Assembly (NCBI RefSeq): GCF_901709675.1
Contig: NC_051088.1
Coordinates: forward strand, 2,276,664-2,340,663
DNA length: 64,000 nt
Origin: Syngnathus acus
Lineage: Eukaryota > Chordata > Actinopteri > Syngnathiformes > Syngnathidae
Reading direction: 5' to 3'
Positions 33,501-45,500 of this stretch are shown piece after piece. Position numbers and translations under genes: made by a program. Within the stretch, counting starts at the first letter, position 1; every line of letters begins with the position of its first letter. Below the pieces are notes generated by a model. That model ran no database searches, had not been told where the DNA came from, and worked only from the letters and a program-made list of their open reading frames with translations.

Positions 33501-36500
33501 GGCTCGGACATGGCTTTTACGCACGCCCGGTCCTACTCTACGGAGCTCTCTTTCACCTCCGTGGATTGAAGTCGTGGGCCGGCGCTCGGCCGGGTGGCTG
33601 TCCGGGGACGGTGGATGGGGCTCGGACATGGCTTTTACGCACGCCCGGTCCTATTCTATGGAGCTCTCTTCCACCTCCGTGGCTGGAAGTGCCACCTCCG
33701 GGGATGGAAGTCCACGCCGCTACACACCTGGAAGTCCACGCCGGTGCTTGGGGCCGTGTGGTGGTGAACTATTTATGTTATAGTTATTTGATATATTTTA
33801 TTTCGTATAGCAACTTGTATATGTTTTTATCGTTACAGTTCAGTACTTGTTGGCTCGTTGAACTCTTGTTTTGTTAAATAAAGAGACGTTTACCAAACCC
33901 ACGTCTTTCCTTGTACTTTGTTAACGCTATAATATAGTTATATACTAGATCTGTGGAATAACGACGAGGCTGACGTCAGGGCGCACGCGCGGCGTTGTTG
34001 ACAAAGGAGGAGGAATTTGATCGATGGATTTAATGATTTAGAGTGCACAGATGGTTTGATAATATTATTGCTTATATAATAGTTGTTTGATATCTAATCT
34101 ATATATCATTATATGGGTCTGTGGAATATTTAGAATATTTAGACGTCAGCGGCGCGGCGCATACGCGGCATCGTTCCCATAAAGGACGATCGATGGATTT
34201 AATGAATTGGAGTGACACAGATGGTTTTATAAACGTGTTATTTATGTAATAGTTTTTTGAATAACTCTGAATGTTACGTCAGGCCCGTTCTCAGCTCTTC
34301 GTTTGTGTTTATGTCACGTTAGTATACCTATCGTTTAGCCCAGTGGTTCCCAAAGTGGGCGGTACCGCCCCCCTGGGGGCGGTGGAAAGATCTGGGGGGG
34401 CGGTGAGGAAGAAAGGGGCGGTAGGGGGGCGGTAGGGGGGCGGCAGTCGATTTGTACACAACACGCCGCTCTGGCCCAGTCAGATCCGACAGCATAGACT
34501 ACAAAAGCAAAAGCTCAGGTTTGTAATTTCAAGCTTGTAATGTTCCGAATTTTATCTTATAATAAAAACCGCATTCTGGCGGTCAACATCATCTTGAGTT
34601 CAAGTCAACATGAAATTGGGGACTCGCCAGAACGCGTTGTGTTGTGTTGAGCTGGTTAGGGCAGTGGTCCCCAACCACCGGGCCGCGGACCGGTACCGGT
34701 CCGTGGGTCACTTGGTACCGGGCCGCCAAGCCGCACAGAATTTTTTTTTTATCGACGATCAATTAATTCAGGTCAAGACACTCGTCCCGGTCACGTGACA
34801 TGTTTCCCCAGTCGAGCCCGCAAAGCTAATATGTGGCGACAGGCTAACTAACCAGGCAGTTAAAACTGCTAAAAAATAAATTGGTTTACTAAATACTAAA
34901 TTGGGTTTTATTTGTGAAATACACATTTATGTTTAACCTTTCTCTTTTCAAATTGCAGCAAACCAAATATCAAGAAAGAGGTGTTTGTTTCCATATGTGC
35001 CTTGGGGGGGGGGGGGGGGGGCGCTAGGAATTCACTGGGGAGCCAAAGGGGGCGCCAGCCTGCAAAAGTTTGGGAACCACTGGTTTAGCCTGTTGTTGCT
35101 TGTTCCTGTCTGTTCTTGGTGTTGGATTTTGTCGAATAAATTTCCCCCAAAATGCGACTTTTACTCCGGAGCGACTTATGTTTTTTTTCACGTTATTGTG
35201 CGTTTTATAGCTAATGCGACCTATATTCCGGAGCGACTTTTAGTCCGAAAATTACGGTACTTCATTTTCAGGCTGATGGTGGTGATAAACTTAAGTCTGA
35301 AGGGGTGTGGTCGGAAGGGCTGGGAATGGTGGCTACCCCTTCCCATAACTTTCATTGTAAACATCTTTCGAAGAAATACCCAAAGTTGAATGATCCTTAA
35401 AAATTCTCGAGCAGTAGTACCGTATTTTTACGATCATAAGGCGCACATAAAAGCCTTTAATTTTCTCAAAACATTAAGGTGCACCTTTTAAGAAGGTGCG
35501 CCTTTTGTGTGGACCATATTAAAAAAATTGTAAAGTTGTTTTGTGTGGCTTTCGTAATGTACGGGCGTTTTGTGTGGCTTCCGCCACGTTGATCGGGACA
35601 AAAAAAAAACAATCACAGGATTAGACGTGTCACGTGAAGGAGTACGTACCTTCGCCACCATTGTTTTGTGTAGCTTCCGCCACACAGAGACGGGAGGCGC
35701 GGTACAGGCACCCGATGAACCAATCAGAGGACATTACGTTTTACGTCAATCGGGGCGGTAAACCAATCAGACGACTGGGTGTAACACGTAGAGGAGTACG
35801 TACCTCCGCCGCCATTGGTAAATAAATACTATCGTTTGAGCAAAGTACGAACCTCCGCTGCCATTGATAAATAAATACTACCGTTTGTGCAAATCTGTAA
35901 AGTTGTTTTGTGTGGCTTCTGCCACACAGAGACGTAATAAACAGGCGTAATATGTAGACCCGATGAACCAATCAAAGGACATAACGTTTTACGTAGATCG
36001 GGGTGGTAAACCAATCAGAGGACTTCACGTAAGACGTAGAGCAGGGGTGTCAAACTCATTTTGGTCTGGGGGCCGCATACAACTTAATCGGATCTCAAGG
36101 GGGCCAGACCAGTAAACTCATTCCAAAATTACATAGAACTAACAATTGCGGCTTATACTTTCTCTCTGAACTTTGTCACAACACCTGCCTTTTTCCCGAT
36201 CATTGACGGCGCACCATCAGTAGCCAGGCTTACGGCGCGGGACCAGTCCGCCCCGACTCTGTCCAGCGCTCCAACAATGGAGCGGAAAATGTCATCAGCT
36301 GTTGTGGTGTCGGTCATAGGCACCAACTCGAGAAACTCTTCTGTCTGTGACAGTCAAAGTCTCGTCAACTCCACGAATGAATATGGCCAGTTGAGCGACG
36401 TCCGTAATATCAGTACTCTCATCAATTGCAATGGAAAATGCCAGAAATGACTCCCCTTTGCGTTTCAGTTGGCCGTCCAAGTCTGCCGATAGTTCCGAAA

Positions 36501-39500
36501 TCCTGTCTGCCACGGTATTTCTCGTCAAGCTAATATTGGCAAAAGCTTGTCGCTTCTCAGGACACACAATTTCGGCAGCCTTCAGCATACAGTTTTTGAC
36601 GAACTCCCCGTCACAGTATGGCTTTGACGCTAATGCTATTTGGCTAGCAATTACGTAGCTGGCTTTCACCGCAGCATCACTGACCTCTCGGCTCCGGGTG
36701 AAAACAGATTGCTGTTTCCTCAGACCCACCAGCATTTCATTTACCTTGTGTTTTCTCAGTTCTCCGTGCAAGTTGTTGTATTTTTCTCCATGCTGAGTTT
36801 CATAGTGGCGCCGAATATTGTATTCCTTAAGCACCGAAACTTGCTGCATGCACACCAGGCACACGGGTTTCCCATTCACCTCCGTGAACATATAGGAAGA
36901 GGTCCATTTTTCTTGAAAAATCCGACACTCTGTGTCCACTTTTCTCTTTTTTGACAAAGACATTTCACTGAAGAGGGTGCCAGGGTCAACAGAAAAAGCG
37001 GGTAAAGCGATAGAACTGACTAAAACACAGCGCCCCTAGCGGACAATATAGGAACTGAAGATTTTAAAGGAAATTAAATTTATTCTTCTTTGATAATGCA
37101 GATTTATCCCGCGGGCCAGACTGAACCCACTGGCGGGCCAGTTCCGGCCCGCGGGCCGTACGTTTGACACCCCTGACGTAGAGTATGTACCTCCGCCACA
37201 ATTGATATATAAATACAATATTTTGTGCAAATAAAACAGCAATAGGACCCTCTAAAATGGCATAGACAAAGAGACATACTTACGAGGCACAATTCAAGCT
37301 TCCCGGAAAGCCGGAATCATTGCCGAAGAGCAACGTGACAACGACGAGACAATGATGAGGGAAATTGGCATGTCAGATGGCGAACTTGCCCAACTGTTTA
37401 ATTTGGATACAGAAGATGAGGACTTGGACGGATTTGCGTATGAATATCGATCAACAATAACGTGAGTACAGTAGAGCAGTGTTTCCCAACCTTTTTTCAT
37501 TGACGGCACACCTTTTCATTGGAAAAAAATCTCGCGGCACACCGCCAACAAAAATCTGTTAAGCTCCTATATTATAATCAGTTATATTACAACGAAAGAC
37601 GTAAAGTCCTATTCATATATATGAATGGAGAGTCGAATAATTTAATAGAAATAAATACTAAATATTCTTTAAATTGTATTCCTTTTTTAAAATAAAAGTG
37701 AGTTTTTTTAAAAAGGTTTTAGACTGTGTAAGAAATAAACTATTTAAAGTGATCCGTGAGTCGTCACCTTATCGTGGTGGTGGGGTTTGCGTGCCCCTAT
37801 GCTCTTTTCTCTTTTTTGACAAAGACATTTCACTGAAGAGGGTGCCAGGGTCAACAGAAAAAGCGGGTAAAGCGATAGAACTGATGAAAACACAGCGCCC
37901 CTAGCGGACAATATAGGAACTGAAACTTTTACAGAAAAATTAAGTTTATTCTTCTTTGATAATGCAGATTTATCCCGCGGGCCAGACTGAACCCACTGGC
38001 GGGTTCAGACAACATGATCCTAGGAGCCATGTTGTCTGGGGCTTCATGCCCCTGGTAGGGTCACCCATGGCAAACGGGTCCTAGGTGAGGGGCCAGACAA
38101 AGCACGGCTCAAAAAGCCCCTTATGATGAAAAAGATATATGGACACAGATTTCCCTCGCCCGGACGCGGGTCACCCCCTCTGGAGCCAGGCCTGGAGGCG
38201 GGGCTCGAAGGCGAGCGTCTGGTGGCCGGGCCTTCGCCCATGGGGCCCGGCCGGGCACAGCCCGAAAAGGAAATGTGGGTCCCCCTTCCCATGGGCTCAC
38301 CACCTGTGGGAGGGGCCAAAGGGGTCGGGTGCAGTGCAAGCTGGGCGGCGGCCAAAGGCAGGGACCTTGGCGGTCTGATCCCCGGCTGCAGAAGCTGGCT
38401 CTTGGGACATGGAATGTCACCTCTCTGGCTGGAAAGGAGCCCGAGCTGGTGTGCGAGGCAGAAAAGTTCCGACTAGATATAGTCGGACTTGCCTCCACGC
38501 ACAGTTTGGGTTCCGGTTCAAGCCCTCTCGAGAGGGGCTGGACTCTCTTCCACTCTGGAGTTGCCCACGGTGAGAGGCGTCGAGCAGGTGTGGGTATACT
38601 TATTGCCCCCCGGCTGGGCGCCTGCACATTGGGGTTCACCCCAGTGAACGAGAGGGTAGCCTCCCTCCGCCTTCGGGTGGGGGGACGGGTCCTGACTTTT
38701 GTTTGTGTCTATGCACCAAACGGCAGCTCAGAGTACCCACCCTTCTTGGAGTCCCTGGAGGAAGTGCTGGAGAGCGCTCCTTCTGGGGGACTCCATCGTT
38801 CTACTGGGTGACTTCAATGCTCACGTGGGCAATGACAGTGAGACCTGGAAGGGCGTGATTGGGAGGAACGGCCCCCCCGATCTGAACCCGAGCGGTGTTC
38901 TATTATTGGACTTCTGTGCTCGACACGGATTTTCTATAATGAACACCATGTTCAAACATAAGGGTGTCCATGTGTGCACTTGGCACCAGGACACCCTAGG
39001 CCGCCGTTCGATGATCGACTTTGTAGTCGTGTCATCGGATTTGCGGCCACATGTTTTGGACACTCGGGCGAAGAGAGGGGCGGAGCTGTCAACTGATCAC
39101 CACCTGGTGGTGGGTTGGCTCCGATGGTGGGGAAGATGCCGGTCCGACCTGGCAGACCCAAACGCTCTGTGAGGGTCTGCTGGGAACGTCTGGTGGAATC
39201 CCCTGTCAGGAAGAGCTTCAACTCCCACCTCCGGCAGAGCTTTTCCCACGTCCTGGGGGAGGCGGGGGACATTGAGTCCGAGTGGACATTGAGTCCGAGT
39301 GGACCTTGTTCCGCGCCTCCATTGTTGAGGCGGCCGACCGGAGCTGTGGCCGTAAGGTCATTGGTGCCTGTCGTGGCGGCAATCCCCGAACCCGCTGGTG
39401 GACACCGGCGGTAAGGGATGCCGTCAAGCTGAAGAAGGAGTCCTATCGGGCCGTTTTGGCCTGCGGGACTCCGGAGGCAGCTGACAGGTACCGGATGGCC

Positions 39501-42500
39501 AAGCGGAACGCGGCTTCGGCGGTTGCTGAGGCAAAAACCCGGACGTGGGAGGAGTTTGGCGAGGCCATGGAGAATGGCTTCCGGACGGCTTCGAGGAAAT
39601 TCTGGTCCACCATCCGGCGTCTCAGGAGGGGGAAGCAGTGCAACGCCAACACTGTTTACAGTGGAGATGGCGTGCTGCTGACCTCGACTCGGGACGTCGT
39701 GTGTCGGTGGGGAGAATACTTCGAAGACCTCTTCAATTCCACCGACACGCCTTCCATTGTGGAAGCAGGGCCTGGGGACTCTGAGGCGGACTCTCCAATC
39801 TCTGGGGTCGAAGTCACTGAGGTAGTTAAAAAACTCCTCGGTGGCAAGGTCCCGGGGGTGGATGAGATCCGCCCGGATTTCTTAAGGGCTCTGGATGTTG
39901 TGGGGCTGTCATGGCTGACACGTCTCTACAACATCGCGTGGACATCGGGGACAGTGCCTCTGGATTGGCAGACTGGGGTGGTGATTCCCCTCTTTAAGAA
40001 GGGGGACCGGAGGGTGTGTTCCAATTACAGGGGAATTACACTCCTCAGCCTCCCTGGTAAGGTCTATTCAGGGGTGCTGGAGAGGAGGGTCCGTCGGGAG
40101 GTCGAACCTCGGATTCAGGAGGAACAGTGTGGCTTTCGTCCTGGCCGTGGAACAGTGGACCAGCTCTTCACCCTCAGCAGGATCCTCGAGGGTGCATGGG
40201 AGTTCGCCCAACCAGTCCACATGTGTTTTGTGGACTTGGAGAAGGCGTTCGACCGTGTCCCTCGGGAGGTTCTGTGGGGGGTGCTTCGGGAGTACGGGGT
40301 ACCGAGCCAACTGATAAGGGCGGTTCGGTCCCTGTATCACCGATGCCAGAGTTTGGTCCGCATTTCCGGCAGCAAGTTGGATTCGTTCCCAGTGAGGGTT
40401 GGGCTCCGCCAAGGCTGCCCTTTGTCACCGATTCTGTTAATAATTTTTATGGACAGAATTTCTAGGCGCAGCCGAGGCGTTGAGGGTGTCCGGTTTGGGG
40501 ACCTCAGCATCGCGTCTCTGTTTTTGCAGACGACGTGGTGCTGTTGGCTTCTTCAGGCCGTGATCTCCAGCTCTCACTGGAGCGGTTCGCAGCCGAGTGT
40601 GAAGCGGTCGGGATGAGGGTCAGCACCTCCAAATTCCTCGATCGGAAAAGGGTGGAATGCCCTCTCCGGATCGGGGATGAGATCCTGCCCCAAGTGGAGG
40701 AGTTTAAGTATCTTGGGGTCTTGTTCACGAGTGAGGGGAGGATGGAGCGCGAGATCGACAGGCGGATCGGTGCAGCGTCGGCAGTAATGCGGACTCTGTA
40801 CCGGTCCGTCGTGGTAAAGAGAGAGCTGAGCCAAAAGGCAAAGGGGACCCCCTGCTGTAGAGTACATGGTTAAACAATAGAATAAAGTACAACCAAACTC
40901 ACTTTCTTGCTCCTGTAACGTTTTTTTTTTGTTTACCGTAGATCATAGCATGCATGCGCCCTATGATGCGGTGCGCCCTATGTGTGTGTTAAATACAGTA
41001 ATGGCACACATAACTGAGACTGCACCTTTTAGTACGGTGCGCCCTTTGGTTGTGAAAATACGGTATATATGCCCTCTCTATTTCAGGTAAAAAACTGTGA
41101 CAAATTCCAAGTGAAATAAAAATGGCAGACTATATCTACAGGACTGTCTCAGAAAATTAGAATATTGTGATAAAGTTCTTTATTTTCTGTAATGCAATAA
41201 AAAAAACAAAAATGTCATATTCTGGATTCATTACAAATCAACTGAAATATTGCAAGCCTTCTATTATTTTAATATTGCTGATTATGGTTTACAGCTTAAG
41301 AAAACTCAAATATCCTATCTCAAAATATTAGAATATTTCCTCAGACCAAGTAAAAAAAAAAAAAGATTTATAACAGCAAAACAAAATCAAACATTTGAAA
41401 ATGTCCATTGATGCACTCAGTACTTGGTTGGGAATCCTTTTGCACGGATTACTGCATCAATGTGGCGTGGCATGGAGGCAATCAGCCTTGGGCATTGCTG
41501 AGGTCTTATGGATGCCCAGGATGCTTCAATAGCGGCCTTTAGCTCATTTGCATTGTTGGGTCTGGTGTCTTTCACAAATTCTCTATGGGGTTCAGGTCAG
41601 GCCAATCGAGGACAGTAATGCCATGGTCAGTACACCATTTACTGGTGGTTTTGGTACTGTGGGCAGGTGCCAGATCATGCTGGAAAATGAAATCATCATC
41701 TCCATAGAGCATTTTAGCAGACAGAAGCATGTAGTGCTCTAAAATCTGCATTTACTCTGGACTTGATGAAACACAGTGGATCAACACCAGCAGCTGACAT
41801 GGCTCCCCAAACCATCGCTGACTGTGGGAACTTCACACTGGATTTCAAGCAACTTGGATTTTGCTCCTCTCCAGCCTTTCTCCAGACCCTGGTGCCTCGA
41901 CTTGAATGAAATACAAAACTTGCTTTCGTCTGAAAAGAGGATTTTGGACCACTCTGCAACTGTCCAGTGCTTCTTTTCCATAGGCCAAGTCAGACACTTC
42001 TTCCGTTGTCTTGAGTTTAGAAGTGGCTTGACCATGGGAATACGGCTATTGTAGCCCATTTCCCGGTCATGTCTGTGAACAGTGGCTTTTGATACCTGGA
42101 CTCCAGCTTCAGTCCATTGTCTTTGAAGCTCCCCCAAATTCTGGAAGCGACTCTTCTTCACAATGCTGTTAAGGCTGCGGTCATCTCTCTTGGTTGTGCA
42201 GCGTTTCTTGCCACATTTCCCCCTTTCAACAGACTTTTTGTGGATGTGCTTTGAAACTGCACTCTGTGAACAGCTTGCTCTTTGAGAAATTTCTTTTTGT
42301 GTCTTACCCTCCTGATGGAGGGTGTCAATGATGGTCCTCTGGACAGCAGTCAGATCAGCAGTCTTCCCCATACTTGTGATTTAGTTTACTGAACCAAGCT
42401 GAGTGTTTTTCAAGGCTCAGGAAACCCTTGCAGGTGTTTTGAGTTCATTAGACGATTCAAGTGATTAGTTGAATACCCTATTAGTATACTTCCATCCATT

Positions 42501-45500
42501 TTCTGAACCGCTTAGTCCCCACGGGGGTTGCGGGAGTGCTGGAGCACATCGGGCAGTAGGCGGGGGACACCCTGAACCGGTTGCCAGCCAATCGCAGGGC
42601 ACACAGAGACAAACAACCATTTGCACTCGCACTCACACCTAGGGACAATTTGGAGTCTCCAATCGGCCTACCAAGCATGTTTTTGGGATGTGGGAGGAAA
42701 CCGGAGTGCCCGGAGAAAACCCACGCGGGCCCGGGGAGAACATGCAAACTCCACACAGGGAGGGCCGGAGGTGGAATCGAACCTGCACCCTCCTAACTGT
42801 GAGGCGGACGTGCTACCCAGTGCGCCACCGAGCCGCCTCTATTAGTATACTTTTCCATGATATTCTAATATTTTGAGATAGGATATTTGAGTTTTCTTAA
42901 GGTGTATGCCATAATCAGCAATATTAAAATAATAAAAGGCTTGCAATATTTCAGTTGATTTGTAATGAATTCAGAATGTATGACATTTTTGTTTTTAATT
43001 GCATTACAGAAAAAAAAGAACATCACAATATTCTAATTTTATGAGACAGTCCTGTATATACATACTATATTATATATATAGCGCAACAGAAAGCGAGAAA
43101 GAAAGAAAGAGCAAGAGAGAGAGTGCGAGAGAGCGCGAGTGGGAGAGGTAAGAGGGGAGAGAGATAGCGGAGAGAGGGAGAGAGAGGGCAGAGTGGAGGG
43201 AAGGTGACTCAAAATTAAATGTTCTTAAATGTTCTTCAGTTAAAGTCCATTCCAATACTTGGCATCAATACCAAGTGGCATCAAACAAAATGTCTCTAGA
43301 TGTAAATACCATTAAATAAGTTGTCATTCTTTTGTCTGATCGTCATCTTTGACTCTGAAGCCGAAATGTCTTTAGTACAGTATAAGAAAAACAAAGGAAT
43401 TGACCATTTCAACACTTTTGGAAGGGATTGCAAGAGTAAGTAAAAAAAAAAGTTGTGAATGAGCTTTATTAACATAACTCACATCTCAGATTAGGAAGAA
43501 TCTATGCCCTTTAGTATTGGCTTTCTGTATGTGTTCCCACAGCATTTGTGTGAATTCGTTATTTGGAAGAATATCACTCCTAAATCGATGCTAATTTCAA
43601 GTCGAGAAACAAACAAAAGCAAGAGAAAGAAAACTCCATCCATGAGCACACTTAAACTGTGCGTTGCGCAAGATTTGAAAATAGGGCCATTAGTGTTGCG
43701 CCATCACGATCCGCAAATACAAAAAGTTTCATCAAAATACACATTGGCTCTTAATTCACTCAAAGCTAAGATTGGGATGAGTGATTGGTTTGCTTTACTG
43801 GTTCACTGATCACCATTAAGTAGGTATGCACTACAGAACGGTAAATTATAATTTATTGTAAATTACTCTGCAAACCCCTAAATAACTGCTCATGGACACC
43901 TGGGGTTCCTTGTTATCCCAGTTTGGGAACCACTCTGTTATCCATATCATAAGCAGCACCCACCACCACCACACAAACCCCCCACCTTGTCATGTCATGA
44001 TACTCCACATTTGGTACAACAGACAATCACATGCAAGCGCTGCGGCAACTAGTACAAGCACTTTCACCAACCAATCACTGAGTCAAATTGGCATGGCTAC
44101 TGTTAGTGAGCTTGTTAGTCGGAGACAGGGTAAGATGATGCCAAATATCAATCATGATAATGATAATAATGATAATAATAATGATAATAATAATAATCAG
44201 GGATGCACGATAATTCTGGACAAGATAATTATCAGGCCAATATAAGGATTTATGACATCAGATAATCTGACATTACGCAACATAGACAACAAAAAAGATC
44301 AGAAAGGAAAAATACTGAACATTTGCATGTTAATTCATGTTTGAAAGGTAGGTCAAAGTTTTGAATAGTGTGTGGTGCATTATTTTAGTTTATTTTAGCT
44401 AGATAAATTATTTTAGTTCATTTGAGTGTTTAGCTTGCATCCAGGTCCTGGATTAGCACATACTACTGTCTGCTTTAACTAAATTTAACTGATAGTTGCC
44501 CGACCAGTATAAAACATCTCAATTAGCACAAATTCAAATTCACACACATATATGGCGACTATCACTACATGCTAGAAGCTAGTAAGTTAGCCAGCATTAG
44601 TTTATGATTGGTTTAACTTTCGTGTTGGAACATTATAGACATAGACTTAACTTTATTCATCCCTTGGGATTGCTCCCTAAGGAAATTCTGTTCTAGCAGC
44701 ATTCATACCGCAGAGTGGGTATATTAAAGACACAGAGATGACATGAGTGCCAACTCAATAGGCTCCAAGAAAACGCTGCCACTCACAATGGCGCCATTGT
44801 GGTTTTGTTACAACCACCACACACACAGTTTTTTTTTTTAAAGTTCTCACTCGTGTTCTCTGCAAGGTGCGTTCAATGACCACTCAACAGTCAGAAAACT
44901 CATTAATTGCAGCAAAATGTAATGACGAGTACGTGAGCACATTGCAGGGAGTACGTGGAAGCACAAAATAATTTATTAGCCTGACTTTTTCTGTCTTCTT
45001 GGGGGTATTTAGTGTAGAAAATTAAAAGAGGTTCCCCCCTCCCCAAGCAAAGTTAGGAGGTCAACAATAAAGTGAGATAATTTATTTTGTTATAAAGGCT
45101 TGAAAAAGCAAAAATAAAACTGTTGTTTTGGTTTTCTGTGTTTTCTGCGTTTACACAGAGTAATAGGGCAAAAAGTGTGACTTTTGCAATAGTCCGGCAC
45201 GCTTTGTTTGCTTTTACATTGATTCCTATGGGGAATGTTGTCTCTATATAATCCTCTAAAATGACGGATTTATGGTGACAGACAGGTGCTCAGGTCGCTA
45301 ACAAATGATGTGGCTCTCATGTGCAGCCAGTAGAGTGACATGGAGCAGTTATTTCAGTGAAGTAAAAAAGTATTAAAGTAAAAAAACATCTACATCAGGG
45401 GTCGCGAACCTATGGCTCGCGAGCCAGATATGGCTCTTTTGGTGAGTGCGTTTGGCACACGGACAAATCTGACATTTGATTACACGATTGAAGTCATAAA

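Larger units (their letters stand above)
33022..35257. mobile_element. TA-flanked CCGTA...TACGG element, copy B
   Basis: Ends CCGTAGTTTTCGGACTATAA and TAGTCCGAAAATTACGG are flanked by TA (33020-33021, 35258-35259). It holds three copies of the 118-bp minisatellite (33393, 33511, 33629 starts). A hAT-N element (34341-35082) is nested inside; without it the copy is about 1.5 kb and collinear with 46943-48403. Confidence 0.87.
37750..40845 (+). mobile_element. RTE-like LINE, copy 2, longest in the window
   Basis: The 5' region (GTCGTCACCTTATCGTGGTG) is recognisable at 37755, is split by a 200-base hAT fragment, and resumes at 38008. It is followed by an endonuclease domain and a reverse transcriptase. 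The 3' end is cut after ELSQKAK at about 40840, so the GATG tail is missing. Confidence 0.9.
37477..40854. mobile_element. hAT-like element carrying an RTE-like LINE (composite)
   Basis: The block starts CAGTGTTTCCCAACC and ends GGGACCCCCTG, flanked by CAGTAGAG (37469-37476) and CTGTAGAG (40855-40862). The sister element at about 32297 has the single empty site GAGTACAGTAGAGTACATGG. Only about 270 bases at the left look like hAT; the LINE fills the rest. The right hAT end is nearly lost. Confidence 0.72.
35420..41063. mobile_element. TA-flanked CCGTATTTTTAC element, family 2 copy 2, with nested insertions
   Basis: Ends CCGTATTTTTACGATCATAA and TTGTGAAAATACGG are flanked by TA (35418-35419, 41064-41065). 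The body is collinear with 31416-32490 but carries a hAT (36042-37175) and a hAT/LINE composite (37477-40854). Confidence 0.83.
41139..43054 (-). mobile_element. Tc1-like transposon, family 1 copy 2, with SINE inside
   Basis: Ends CAGGACTGTCTCAGAAAATT and complement are flanked by TA (41137-41138, 43055-43056). It is collinear with the outer element at 408-7108 and lacks that copy's three insertions. A SINE sits at 42492-42838. Confidence 0.95.

Noticed and set aside
33322-33877. Overlapping long frames with repeated [17 protein letters not shown]-like text
   Set aside because: They are all reading frames of the GC-rich 118-bp minisatellite, whose length is not a multiple of 3, so each unit appears in a different frame.
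42765-42838. tRNA gene
   Set aside because: Boxes A and B are present, but they head a 347-bp retrotransposed SINE with target duplication; no functional tRNA is supported.
43504-43809. 101-codon frame as a small gene
   Set aside because: No motif, signal or neighbouring splice sites; it lies in the large intron and is within chance expectation.
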